DNA from: Sideroxydans sp.
GTDB taxonomy: Bacteria; Pseudomonadota; Gammaproteobacteria; Burkholderiales; Gallionellaceae
Direction of reading: 5' to 3'
Assembly: GCA_016124455.1 (NCBI GenBank)
Contig: WGNQ01000004.1
Coordinates: 1 to 64,000, forward strand
DNA: 64,000 bases
The notes under the pieces are model-generated. The model had not been told where the DNA came from, searched no databases, and worked only from the letters and a program-made list of their open reading frames with translations. Made by a program: the position numbers and the translations under genes. Position 1 is the first letter of the stretch, and the number at the start of each line of letters is the position of its first letter. Of the stretch, positions 1 to 8,342 are shown piece after piece.

Positions 1-572
<572 letters not shown>

Positions 573-599
573 CTTCCGCACTCTTTCAATATGAAGCGC

Positions 600-630
600 A
601 AACAGGCTGCGATACAGCCTGTTTGTGTTT
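600..630 (+). terminator. Intrinsic terminator after thiC
   Basis: A perfect 10-bp stem, AAACAGGCTG / CAGCCTGTTT, with a 5-base loop (cgata), is followed by a T-rich tail (gtgttt). It lies 28 bases after the thiC stop and separates thiC from the minus-strand accessory genes. Confidence 0.8.
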
Positions 631-635
631 ATCGA

Positions 636-1043
636 TTATTGCACTCTGGCTAGCTTTAATTGATGCAAGCTACGCTCAATTTTTAGCATCTGTCTTTTAA
701 GGCCCAATGGGGTCAACGAACGCATGTTATGCGGAACTCGAAAATCAACAGCCAGTCCGTTGTGTGCCTTTTCTGTTACCAAATAGCAAATCCGATTCAC
801 ATAATGAAACCCAGATGTGATCCATAAATCGTCATCGCAGCCACTTTCCACCACAGTCCACACATGATTCTGATCAAGGCTACGCACCAACTCTAAGTCG
901 GCACCAAATGTTTCAAGCCCGAAACCACCCCAAATGTCATGCGCTGCTCTTGAGTGTCGGTAAGGCACGAAAAACTCGAAAAAAGCATCCTCATGCAAAA
1001 TAATCGGTGTTAGCAGCCAGTCATTTCGTCTGATTATCAACAA
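636..1043 (-). CDS. Hypothetical protein, partner of the HNH nuclease
   Basis: About 135 residues, not recognised. The reading frame is open back to an ATG at 1106, but that start would overlap the upstream HNH gene by 86 bases. A TTG at 1043 (or 1040) gives a 23-base or shorter overlap and is preferred; the start is uncertain. The protein is rich in aromatic residues (stretches such as FFEFFVPYR, HDIWGGFGLETF, DLWITSGFHYVNR) and has no signal peptide, membrane segment or known catalytic motif that I can identify. The overlap with the HNH gene implies co-transcription. Base composition is clearly more AT-rich than the surrounding core genes, which suggests recent acquisition of the pair. Confidence 0.6.
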   Translation of the reverse strand: MLIIRRNDWLLTPIILHEDAFFEFFVPYRHSRAAHDIWGGFGLETFGADLELVRSLDQNHVWTVVESGCDDDLWITSGFHYVNRICYLVTEKAHNGLAVDFRVPHNMRSLTPLGLKRQMLKIERSLHQLKLARVQ

Positions 1044-1800
1044 ATAAATCTGCCCTATGGCGCGAAATGAATTCGACGCTCGGCATGAATCGTTCTGGCA
1101 GATCAATCACTCTACCTTCCAAGGGTAACAAAACTTCAATAACAAAAGGCTCTTTCTTACGTTTCAACTCTTCCGAAACCACAATCTTGAAATCATCGGT
1201 AAGCGTCAACAACCCTTTATCAAATGCTCGGTCATGGATGGCCGATAGGCATAATCCATTGCTCGGGTTTAAGCGGTTCGCCTTGTCTTTGCTCCACGGC
1301 ACAATATGACTTGCAATCAACAAACGTGATTCAGATAAACCCGACATGCAGCAACGCCCTCGATAGCTGCTTAATACGGCACGTCGAAAAAAATTTTGCT
1401 TGATACGTTGCTCGGTAATAATTTTTCTTGTTTCACCACTGAAGTCTTCTGGAACAAGTTGTTCGTCAGCTTCATCAACTGTAGACCGATCCGCGTCTAG
1501 ATTTTGCCTTAATAATTCACATTCCACTGTAAGCTTCTCCCAGTCGGCATGAAATTCTTCCCAAACCTCTCGGTCGAGATTTGACGCGCCATCTAGCCCT
1601 TTACGCCCCGTACCAATTATCGCGGGATCGAGGCTAGCAAAGTTGCTCAGCTTCATCGCTACAGCACCTGGCGTTCGGCCAATCAGCTTTGCAAGCCTGA
1701 TAACTTCTGGAGTCCGCATATCGAGTTTGCCAAAGGGTAGTTGGCAATAAAGATAGAATGCGAGCTTGAGTTGTTCTTTCGTCCAACGGCTTGTAGTCAT
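1021..1800 (-). CDS. HNH endonuclease (putative restriction-type)
   Basis: A 259-residue protein. The N-terminal part (about 1-85) has the pattern LPFGKLDMRTPEVIRLAKLIGRT... SNFASLDP common to a family of solitary bacterial HNH nucleases. The C-terminal HNH_2-type domain (about 145-200) shows the fold's motif: ASHIVPW with H165, N181 in NPSNG, and H189 in AIHDRAFD. It should cut DNA using a bound metal. No adjacent methyltransferase is present, so a classical restriction-modification role is not supported; a defence or modified-DNA-specific role is possible but inferred. It is AT-rich relative to its neighbours and inserted, with the gene at 636, between thiC and core genes. Confidence 0.85.
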   Translation of the reverse strand: MTTSRWTKEQLKLAFYLYCQLPFGKLDMRTPEVIRLAKLIGRTPGAVAMKLSNFASLDPAIIGTGRKGLDGASNLDREVWEEFHADWEKLTVECELLRQNLDADRSTVDEADEQLVPEDFSGETRKIITEQRIKQNFFRRAVLSSYRGRCCMSGLSESRLLIASHIVPWSKDKANRLNPSNGLCLSAIHDRAFDKGLLTLTDDFKIVVSEELKRKKEPFVIEVLLPLEGRVIDLPERFMPSVEFISRHRADLFVDNQTK

Positions 1801-1936
1801 AATGTCTACGGCACTGTAGCGATATTCCCTACTCGTACCCTCTCCCCTAAATTGAGATACAACATTATCAGTCTAGCGACCATTTTATGGTGGTATAACT
1901 TAAAATACTTTGAGAATTCTCTCACCTTCATAATCT

Positions 1937-2197
1937 ATGACCTGCCGCCCCAACTGCGCCGCCTGCTGCATCGCGCCATCCATCAAGTCCCCACTCCCCG
2001 GCATGCAGCACGGCAAGCCCGCCGGGGTGCCCTGCGTGCAGCTCGACGATGAACTGCGCTGCAAGGTATTCGGCCAATCCGAGCGCCCGGCTTTCTGCGC
2101 AGGGCTGCAGCCTTCGGTGGAGATGTGCGGCGCATCGCGCGACGAGGCGCTGGTGTGGCTGACGCAATTGGAGCAGGCAACCCAGCCGGCTGTATAA
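1937..2197 (+). CDS. YkgJ-family cysteine cluster protein
   Basis: An 86-residue protein of the YkgJ/UPF0153 cysteine-cluster family. Eight cysteines (C3, C7, C10, C11, C33, C42, C54, C64) in the order CxxxCxxCC ... C ... RC ... FC ... MC fit a metal- or iron-sulfur-binding module; the ligand is not established for the family. The conserved string [16 protein letters not shown] marks the family. It is 7 bases upstream of the DUF1289 gene, another small Cys-rich protein, so the two are probably co-transcribed. Confidence 0.85.
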   Translation: MTCRPNCAACCIAPSIKSPLPGMQHGKPAGVPCVQLDDELRCKVFGQSERPAFCAGLQPSVEMCGASRDEALVWLTQLEQATQPAV

Positions 2198-2204
2198 TCG
2201 CACC

Positions 2205-2414
2205 ATGCATTCGCATTCCATCCCTGTGTTTCCCGATGTTTCATCCGATTGCCCTTGCGTCGGCCATTGCACCACGGCGCTGGGCGACGATGTTTGCCGC
2301 AGCTGCCATCGCACGCTGGATGAAGTGACGCGCTGGCCGGCAATGAGCGAGGATGAGCGGCGCGAGGTGAATCGCCGCATCGCGCTTGGACAGTGGAAGC
2401 AATCTTCCCCGTGA
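2205..2414 (+). CDS. DUF1289 domain small cysteine-rich protein
   Basis: A 69-residue protein matching the DUF1289 pattern: SDCPCVGHC (C16, C18, C22) then VCRSCHRTLDEVTRW (C31, C34). The spacing suggests metal or Fe-S binding; function unknown. It follows the YkgJ-family gene by 7 bases. A TATAAT occurs at 2193-2198, but only 7 bases before the ATG, so it is not a convincing promoter for this gene. Confidence 0.85.
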   Translation: MHSHSIPVFPDVSSDCPCVGHCTTALGDDVCRSCHRTLDEVTRWPAMSEDERREVNRRIALGQWKQSSP

Positions 2415-2456
2415 GGCGGGTATAATCCGCGGCTGGTCACGAAACTCGCATATCCC

Positions 2457-3281
2457 ATGGACACCATACTGCTGCTGAAAGCCGCCATCCTCGGCATCGT
2501 CGAGGGCCTCACCGAATTCCTGCCGATCTCCAGCACGGGCCACCTGATCCTGGCGGGCGACCTGCTGAATTTCAACGACGAGAAGGGCAAGGTGTTCGAG
2601 ATCGTGATCCAGTTTGCCGCGATCCTCGCCGTATGCTGGGAATACCGCGAAAAAATCCTGACCGTGGTCGGCGGCCTGCCGCGCGAGCAGGCCGCGCAAC
2701 GCTTCACCGCCAACCTGCTGATCGCGTTCATGCCCGCCGCGGTGCTGGGCCTGCTGTTCGCCAGCAAGATCAAGGAATACCTGTTCGCCCCCGTACCGGT
2801 GGCGTCGGCGTTCATCATCGGCGGCCTGTTCATCCTGTGGGCGGAGAAGCGCGACCACAAAGTTACCGTGGAAGCCGCGGACAACATGGGCTGGAAAGAT
2901 GCGCTGAAGGTCGGCCTCGCGCAGTCACTGGCACTGATACCCGGCACTTCGCGTTCGGGGGCGACCATCATCGGCGGCCTGTTCTTCGGGCTTTCGCGCA
3001 AGGCGGCCACCGAGTTTTCCTTCTTCCTCGCGATTCCCACCCTGTTTGCGGCAACGGTGTATGAAGTGGTGAAATACCGCCACCTGTTCCATGCCGAAGA
3101 CTGGACCTTGTTTGCGGTAGGCAGCGCAACTTCTTTCGTGAGTGCATTCATCGCCGTGCGTGCGCTGCTGCGCTACATCAGCAAGCACGACTTCACGGTG
3201 TTCGCATGGTACCGGATCGCGTTCGGCGTGGTCGTACTGGCGACCTATTACAGCGGCGCAGTGGACTGGTCGGCCAAGTGA
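2457..3281 (+). CDS. uppP: Undecaprenyl-diphosphatase UppP (BacA)
   Basis: A 274-residue polytopic membrane enzyme that dephosphorylates undecaprenyl diphosphate to recycle the lipid carrier for peptidoglycan and other envelope polymers; it also gives bacitracin resistance. Both family signatures are intact: [15 protein letters not shown] (residues 16-30) with the catalytic glutamates and histidine, and [10 protein letters not shown] (163-172) with the key arginine R167. Full length. A TATAAT at 2421-2426, 31 bases before the ATG, could be a -10 element although no good -35 is visible. A bidirectional terminator follows. Confidence 0.96.
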   Translation: MDTILLLKAAILGIVEGLTEFLPISSTGHLILAGDLLNFNDEKGKVFEIVIQFAAILAVCWEYREKILTVVGGLPREQAAQRFTANLLIAFMPAAVLGLLFASKIKEYLFAPVPVASAFIIGGLFILWAEKRDHKVTVEAADNMGWKDALKVGLAQSLALIPGTSRSGATIIGGLFFGLSRKAATEFSFFLAIPTLFAATVYEVVKYRHLFHAEDWTLFAVGSATSFVSAFIAVRALLRYISKHDFTVFAWYRIAFGVVVLATYYSGAVDWSAK

Positions 3282-3283
3282 TA

Positions 3284-3307
3284 AAAAGCCCGCTTAAGCG
3301 GGCTTTT
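3284..3307. terminator. Bidirectional intrinsic terminator between uppP and rhodanese gene
   Basis: A perfectly palindromic 24-base element (aaaagcccgctt / aagcgggctttt) begins 3 bases after the uppP stop. A-tract on one side and T-tract on the other let it serve both uppP (plus) and the convergent rhodanese gene (minus). Confidence 0.85.
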
Positions 3308-3325
3308 CGTTATGCGGTCCTGCCC

Positions 3326-3778
3326 TTAACTCTGCTGCCAGGGCAGCTGGACAACCCGCCAGCCGCCCAGCGTATTGCGATGGCCGGCAGTATTCTTTTC
3401 GCCCTCGAAGCCTTCGAGCACGTTATAGCAGTCTGCATAGCCCGCCTGGGTGGCCAGTATGGCGGCCACGTGTGAACGCGCGCCGCTGCGGCAGATAAAC
3501 ATGGTCAATGTTTCTTTGTCCACCTGTTGTTCGAGTTGCGCCATGAAGTTCGGGTTTTTCTGCATGCCTGGATAGCTCGCCCACTCGATCTCCACCGCAT
3601 CGGGTATGCGTCCGACCCAATCCAGCTCGGCACGGGTACGCACATCGACCAGCTTGGCGCCCGGGGCAGACTGCATGATCTGGTATGCCTCGTCGGGCAG
3701 CAATGCGCCCTCGTATGGCAGGCCCAGGTCCTTTGCGCGCTGCTGTGCAGCGGTGAGAATCTCGGTAATCTTGCCCAT
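3326..3778 (-). CDS. Rhodanese-like domain protein
   Basis: A 150-residue single-domain rhodanese. The catalytic cysteine is C96 in the loop CRSGARS (96-102), which would carry a persulfide. LVDVRTRAELDWVGRIPDAV (43-62) is the usual first rhodanese motif. No signal peptide, so cytoplasmic sulfur transfer is likely; the acceptor is unknown. It is divergent from the CDF transporter, with 77 bases between the chosen starts. Confidence 0.9.
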   Translation of the reverse strand: MGKITEILTAAQQRAKDLGLPYEGALLPDEAYQIMQSAPGAKLVDVRTRAELDWVGRIPDAVEIEWASYPGMQKNPNFMAQLEQQVDKETLTMFICRSGARSHVAAILATQAGYADCYNVLEGFEGEKNTAGHRNTLGGWRVVQLPWQQS

Positions 3779-3855
3779 AATATTTTCTGTCCGTGTTTTA
3801 GCTTTTGGCTGCAGATGGTATGCTGCGGCCGGACGTTGATACTATCGCATCTGTA

Positions 3856-5043
3856 ATGAAAAATCACCCGCACAGCCACGCGCACAACGATTCTGCAGTC
3901 TTTGAACCGGCACATCCGGAGCGCTTCGCAGCTGCGCGGAAAAGCACGTGGGTCAGCATCCTGATCAACCTGCTGCTGACTTTCCTGCAGGTGACCGCCG
4001 GCTACTTCGGCCGCTCGCAATCGCTGATGGCCGACGGCCTGCATTCGCTGTCCGATCTGCTGGCCGACATCCTCGTGCTGTTCGCCAACTGGCATGGCAA
4101 CCGTCATGCCGATGCAAACCATCCCTATGGGCACGCGCGCATCGAGACTGCCGCCACGCTGATTCTCGGAGTGGCCCTGGCCGCCCTCGGCGCAGGACTG
4201 CTGATTGCTGCCGGCATGCGCCTGCAGCACCCGGAAAATGTACAGGCCGTTCATCCCGCCACGTTCTGGATTGCCTTGATCGCTTTGGCGGCTAAAGAAG
4301 GGATGTTCCGCTACATGCTGGCGGTTGCCAAACGCGTACGCTCGCAAATGCTGATCGCCAATGCCTGGCATGCCCGTTCCGACGCGGCTTCTTCGCTGGT
4401 CGTGCTGTTGGGGATTGGCGGCAATTTGCTGGGCTACACTTTCCTCGACCTGGTGGCCGCCGCAGTCGTCGGCGTGATGATCGCGCACATGGGCGGCAAG
4501 TTTGCCCTGGAAGCGCTGGCTGAGCTGATCGATACCGGCCTGTCCGAAGAGGAGGTGGCGGATATTCGCAATTCCCTGCTGTCCACTCCCGGCGTGCGCG
4601 GCCTGCATGAACTGCGCACGCGCAAGATGGCGGATAACGCGCTGGTGGATGCGCATATCGTGGTCGATCCAAAAATCAGTGTATCCGAAGGGCATTTCAT
4701 CGCCGAATCGGCACGTCATGCCGTATTAAAGAACCACCACGTAATGGACGTGATGGTACACATTGATCCCGAGGATGATTTACTGGCCAAATCCAACGCC
4801 CACCTGCCCAGCCGCGAAACACTGCTCAAACATATGGAGCAACGCCTGGGCAGCACCCTGCCAGCACATTACCGTTCCATCCTGCATTATCTGGATGGCA
4901 AGGTCGATGCCGAGCTGTTTCTGGATGCGGACACCTGGAGTGCAGACAAGACTGAAAGCCTGCGAATTCAATGTGCCAAAGTGACGGCAGACGATCCTTT
5001 TTTCCGTTCCATCAAGTTGCACCAAACCGATGCACAACAATAG
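3856..5043 (+). CDS. Cation diffusion facilitator (CDF) metal transporter with extra C-terminal domain
   Basis: A 395-residue inner-membrane metal/proton antiporter. The ATG at 3856 is preferred; the frame is open to an ATG at 3805, but the extra residues are not family-like. A His-rich N-terminus (NHPHSHAHND) precedes six predicted transmembrane segments. Metal-site HxxxD motifs are visible in TM2 (H63 and D67 in ADGLHSLSD) and TM5 (H172 and D176 in WHARSD), the pattern typical of Zn-type CDFs rather than the DxxxD of iron/manganese members. A cytoplasmic dimerisation domain follows (about 210-305). The last ~85 residues, after HIDPEDDLL, exceed the usual ~300-residue family length and are not recognised. 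Confidence 0.9.
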   Translation: MKNHPHSHAHNDSAVFEPAHPERFAAARKSTWVSILINLLLTFLQVTAGYFGRSQSLMADGLHSLSDLLADILVLFANWHGNRHADANHPYGHARIETAATLILGVALAALGAGLLIAAGMRLQHPENVQAVHPATFWIALIALAAKEGMFRYMLAVAKRVRSQMLIANAWHARSDAASSLVVLLGIGGNLLGYTFLDLVAAAVVGVMIAHMGGKFALEALAELIDTGLSEEEVADIRNSLLSTPGVRGLHELRTRKMADNALVDAHIVVDPKISVSEGHFIAESARHAVLKNHHVMDVMVHIDPEDDLLAKSNAHLPSRETLLKHMEQRLGSTLPAHYRSILHYLDGKVDAELFLDADTWSADKTESLRIQCAKVTADDPFFRSIKLHQTDAQQ

Positions 5044-5054
5044 TGCGCACGCTT

Positions 5055-5086
5055 AACGCTGCGCACCCTTAACGGGCAGCGTTTTT
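5055..5086 (+). terminator. Probable intrinsic terminator after the CDF gene
   Basis: AACGCTGC (5055-5062) pairs with GCAGCGTT (5076-5083), followed by a run of T. It begins 12 bases after the CDF stop and isolates that gene from glnA. Confidence 0.65.
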
Positions 5087-5112
5087 GCCACTTCTTTTCA
5101 AAGCTTGTGGCA
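5086..5112. promoter_or_regulatory. Inverted repeat upstream of the glnA sigma-54 promoter (possible operator)
   Basis: TGCCAC (5086-5091) and GTGGCA (5107-5112) form a perfect inverted repeat with a 15-base spacer, centred about 70 bases before the expected glnA transcription start. A second repeat, GTGCGCA (5043-5049) and TGCGCAC (5060-5066), lies about 113 bases upstream. Either could bind NtrC, but neither matches the enterobacterial NtrC consensus well. Confidence 0.3.
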
Positions 5113-5141
5113 GAATGGGGGACTACAGCCTTTAATCAGCA

Positions 5142-5157
5142 TGGCACGCTTCGTGCT
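5142..5157 (+). promoter_or_regulatory. Sigma-54 (RpoN) promoter of glnA
   Basis: TGGCACGCTTCGTGCT matches the -24/-12 consensus TGGCAC-N5-TTGC at all but one base. The invariant GG (5143-5144) and GC (5155-5156) are separated by exactly 10 bases. The start should fall near 5168, about 56 bases before the glnA ATG. The nearby ntrB/ntrC genes encode the expected activator system. Confidence 0.8.
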
Positions 5158-5223
5158 ATATCTCGGGGTGCTTTAGGGCTTTAAGGTTTTATTTAATTAC
5201 TCGTTTATGGTTAGGAGAAAGAT

Positions 5224-6639
5224 ATGTCAAAAACAGCAGCAGACGTGATCAAAATGGTCAAGGAAAACGAAGTCAAATTCGTTGATTTCCGGTTTACTGA
5301 CACCCGCGGCAAAGAACAACACGTAGGCGTCCCGGTCAGCGCTTTTGGCATGGAAAAATTCGAGGAAGGCCATGCGTTTGACGGTTCATCCATCGCCGGC
5401 TGGAAGGGTATTCAGGCTTCCGACATGCTGCTGATGCCGGATCCCGATTCCGCCTACATCGACCCGTTCATGGATGAAACCACACTGATCTTGTCATGTG
5501 ATGTGGTTGAGCCGTCCGACGGCAAGGGCTATGACCGCGACCCGCGCTCCATCGCCAAGCGCGCCGAAGCCTACCTGAAAGCTTCCGGCCTCGGCGATAC
5601 CGCCTATTTCGGCCCCGAACCCGAGTTCTTCATTTTCGATTCCGTAAACTGGCATATCGACATGTCGGGCTGTTCCGTCAAGGTCAACTCCGAAGAAGCA
5701 GCTTGGTCTTCCGCTGAGAAATTCGACAGTGGCAATACCGGCCACCGTCCGACCGTCAAGGGCGGCTACTTCCCGGTACCGCCGGTTGACAGCCTGAACG
5801 ACATCCGCGCCGCCATGTGTCTGGCGCTGGAAGAGATCGGCATTCCTGTCGAAGTGCATCACCACGAAGTCGCCACTGCCGGCCAGTGCGAAATCGGCAC
5901 CAAGTTCAGCACGCTGGTGAAGCGCGCCGACTGGACGCAAACCCTGAAGTACGTCGTGCATAACGTTGCACACCAGTACGGCAAGACCGCCACCTTCATG
6001 CCCAAGCCTATCGTGGGCGATAACGGCTCCGGCATGCACGTGCACCAGTCGATCTGGAAGGATGGCAAGAACCTGTTTGCAGGCAATGGCTATGCCGGCC
6101 TGTCCGAAACCGCCCTGTACTATATCGGCGGCATCATCAAGCACGCTCGCGCACTGAACGCCATTACCAACCCGAGCACCAACTCCTACAAGCGCCTGGT
6201 TCCGCACTTCGAAGCACCGGTCAAGCTGGCGTACTCGGCCAAGAACCGCTCTGCCTCGATTCGCATTCCGCACGTTGCGAGCGATAAGGCGCGCCGCATT
6301 GAGACCCGCTTCCCGGATCCGGCAGCCAACCCCTACCTGTGCTTTGCGGCTCTGCTGATGGCTGGCCTGGATGGCATCCAGAACAAGATCCACCCTGGCG
6401 ATCCTGCCGACAAGAACCTGTATGACTTGCCACCGGAAGAAGATGCGAAGATCCCGACCGCAAGTGCCTCGCTCGACGAAGCACTGGCCAACTTGGACAA
6501 GGATCGCGAGTTCCTAACCCGTGGCGGCGTCTTCTCCAACGATTTCATCGATGCTTTCATCACGCTGAAAATGGACGAGGTAACCCGTCTGCGCATGACG
6601 ACCCATCCCGTTGAATTTGACCTGTACTACAGCGTGTAA
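5224..6639 (+). CDS. glnA: Glutamine synthetase type I
   Basis: A full-length 471-residue GlnA that makes glutamine from glutamate, ammonia and ATP as a dodecamer. Family signatures are present: FDGSSIAGW near residue 52, the ATP-binding region [10 protein letters not shown], and the adenylylation tyrosine Y400 in NLYDLPPEE, so control by the GlnE adenylyltransferase is expected. A strong ribosome site (AGGAG, 5213-5217) supports the start. The sigma-54 promoter at 5142-5157 and the downstream ntrBC pair indicate nitrogen-limitation control. A strong terminator follows. Confidence 0.98.
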   Translation: MSKTAADVIKMVKENEVKFVDFRFTDTRGKEQHVGVPVSAFGMEKFEEGHAFDGSSIAGWKGIQASDMLLMPDPDSAYIDPFMDETTLILSCDVVEPSDGKGYDRDPRSIAKRAEAYLKASGLGDTAYFGPEPEFFIFDSVNWHIDMSGCSVKVNSEEAAWSSAEKFDSGNTGHRPTVKGGYFPVPPVDSLNDIRAAMCLALEEIGIPVEVHHHEVATAGQCEIGTKFSTLVKRADWTQTLKYVVHNVAHQYGKTATFMPKPIVGDNGSGMHVHQSIWKDGKNLFAGNGYAGLSETALYYIGGIIKHARALNAITNPSTNSYKRLVPHFEAPVKLAYSAKNRSASIRIPHVASDKARRIETRFPDPAANPYLCFAALLMAGLDGIQNKIHPGDPADKNLYDLPPEEDAKIPTASASLDEALANLDKDREFLTRGGVFSNDFIDAFITLKMDEVTRLRMTTHPVEFDLYYSV

Positions 6640-6661
6640 GCACTACCTTAGTGCAATAAAT

Positions 6662-6691
6662 AAAAACGGGGCCGCAATGGCCCCGTTTTTT
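6662..6691 (+). terminator. Intrinsic terminator after glnA
   Basis: AAAACGGGGCC (6663-6673) pairs with GGCCCCGTTTT (6679-6689) around a short loop, with a T-run. It separates glnA transcription from the DUF4124-ntrBC genes, which therefore need their own promoter or readthrough. Confidence 0.9.
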
Positions 6692-6776
6692 GTGCATGAA
6701 CCTTGAGCCATTGGGTTTGTCACACTATGAGCCTTCACCTATACTTCCATCAAACTCTGTTATCGGGATACGGTCA

Positions 6777-7250
6777 ATGAAGTTACGCCACCTTTTTGTA
6801 TTGTTCTGCATGTGCCACGCTGGTTGGGCGCATGCAGAAATCTACAAGTATGTTGACTCTCAAGGACATGTCACTTATTCCAGCACACCAATGAGAGGCG
6901 CGAAAAAGCTGCATCTGGAAGGACTGCCCACCATGCTGCCACCCGGACGACCGCACACCGTCAGCGAATCCGAGTTCCCGCGCGTAAACGAAGAAACACA
7001 ACGCAGCCGCGACAACACGCGCCGCAAAATTCTTGAAGATGAATTGGCAGCGGAGCAAAAGCAGCTCGAAGAAGCCAAACAGAAACTGCAGATCGCACAA
7101 GATACACCGCAGGTTTACCGAGGCAAGGACGGCAAAACCTATCGTAATGTTGTTCAATATGAAGAGAACGTAAAAGCCGCACAGGACGAAGTGAGCCTGC
7201 ACGAAAAAAACATCCAGGCGCTCGACACCGAGTTGTCGCACACCCAATAA
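6777..7250 (+). CDS. DUF4124 domain periplasmic protein with coiled coil
   Basis: 157 residues from the ATG at 6777; the frame runs back to 6690 inside the glnA terminator, so that earlier start is rejected. MKLRHLFVLFCMCHAGWAHA is a clear signal peptide. The DUF4124 motif follows (EIYKYVDSQGHVTYSS). The region ~90-155 is rich in Glu, Lys and Gln with heptad-like spacing (AAEQKQLEEAKQKLQIAQ), suggesting a coiled coil. Function unknown. It sits between glnA and ntrB, 42 bases before ntrB, so it may be co-transcribed with the nitrogen sensor. Confidence 0.8.
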   Translation: MKLRHLFVLFCMCHAGWAHAEIYKYVDSQGHVTYSSTPMRGAKKLHLEGLPTMLPPGRPHTVSESEFPRVNEETQRSRDNTRRKILEDELAAEQKQLEEAKQKLQIAQDTPQVYRGKDGKTYRNVVQYEENVKAAQDEVSLHEKNIQALDTELSHTQ

Positions 7251-7292
7251 TTCAGCCAGCAGACTGGCATGTTTTCTGCTTAATCAACCGGC

Positions 7293-8333
7293 ATGTCAGA
7301 CACTATTATTCCCTCACTCGAACATCTTGCCACTGCGGTTGTCCTGCTGGATGAGCAGGCACGCATCGCCTACCTCAACCCGGCGGCAGAAACATTATTT
7401 GGCCTGAGCAGCAAAAATTCGATCGGCCATCCGCTGCAACATGTTTTCACCCATACCGAACAACTGGCGCTTGCGTTGCAACACGCGCTCAGCAACCAGG
7501 CCACCTATATTGAACATGATCTGATGCTGGGCAGCCATCAGGGCGACAAGCTGCATCTGTTATGCAGCGTCACACCGCTACAGGGCGAGCAGCGCCATTT
7601 GTTGCTGGAATTCCACCCCATTGCTCGTCCGCTGAAACTGGCGCGCGAGGAACAAATGCACGACCAGACCCAGGCCAACCGCCTGCTGCTGCGCAATCTG
7701 GCGCATGAAATCAAGAATCCACTCGGTGGCATCCGCGGCGCGGCGCAATTGCTGGAACAGGAACTGGAAAAACCCGCATTGCGCGAATATACCCAGGTAG
7801 TCATTCAGGAAGCCGATCGCCTGCGTTCGCTGATGGAAAAATTGCTTGTCCCGCAACAGGCCTCTCATGTCACATCGCTCAACATTCACGAAGTACTGGA
7901 GCGAGTGCGCAACCTGGTGCTGGCTGAAGCGCCCGAGGGCCTGGAAATAGTTCAGGACTACGATACCAGCCTGCCGCCGATACATGGCGACAAGGAGCAG
8001 TTAATCCAAGTCATCCTGAACATTGTACGCAACGCAGCGCAAGCCATGCAATGGACAGGCACCATCGTGTTACGCACGCGCATCGCACGCCAGGCAACCC
8101 TGAGAAAGAAACGTCATCCTTTGGCCGTGATGGTACAAATAAGCGACAATGGCCCCGGCATCCCGGAACACTTACGCGACAAAATCTTCTACCCGCTGGT
8201 TTCCGGCCGCCCCGACGGGCACGGTCTGGGACTGACCCTCGCCCAGGATTTCATTAGCCAGCACCACGGCAGCATCGAATTCGATAGCGAACCCGGGCGT
8301 ACCTGTTTTACCGTCATACTTCCATTAAAATAA
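7293..8333 (+). CDS. glnL: Nitrogen regulation sensor kinase NtrB (GlnL)
   Basis: A 346-residue soluble histidine kinase: an N-terminal PAS domain (~5-115), a dimerisation/phospho-acceptor helix with H138 in NLAHEIKNPLGGIRG, and a HATPase domain with an N box (NIVRNAAQAM) and G boxes (DNGPGIP, GHGLGLTLA). There are no membrane segments, as expected for NtrB, which is switched by PII. It phosphorylates NtrC, encoded 9 bases downstream. Confidence 0.95.
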   Translation: MSDTIIPSLEHLATAVVLLDEQARIAYLNPAAETLFGLSSKNSIGHPLQHVFTHTEQLALALQHALSNQATYIEHDLMLGSHQGDKLHLLCSVTPLQGEQRHLLLEFHPIARPLKLAREEQMHDQTQANRLLLRNLAHEIKNPLGGIRGAAQLLEQELEKPALREYTQVVIQEADRLRSLMEKLLVPQQASHVTSLNIHEVLERVRNLVLAEAPEGLEIVQDYDTSLPPIHGDKEQLIQVILNIVRNAAQAMQWTGTIVLRTRIARQATLRKKRHPLAVMVQISDNGPGIPEHLRDKIFYPLVSGRPDGHGLGLTLAQDFISQHHGSIEFDSEPGRTCFTVILPLK

Positions 8334-8342
8334 GCCACCATC

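Noticed and set aside
2193-2198. TATAAT just before the DUF1289 gene
   Set aside because: It lies 7 bases from the ATG inside the ykgJ stop region and has no -35 element at proper spacing.
1928-3151. A 407-codon open frame on the minus strand opposite ykgJ and uppP
   Set aside because: Shadow; the plus-strand genes carry family motifs and this frame has none.
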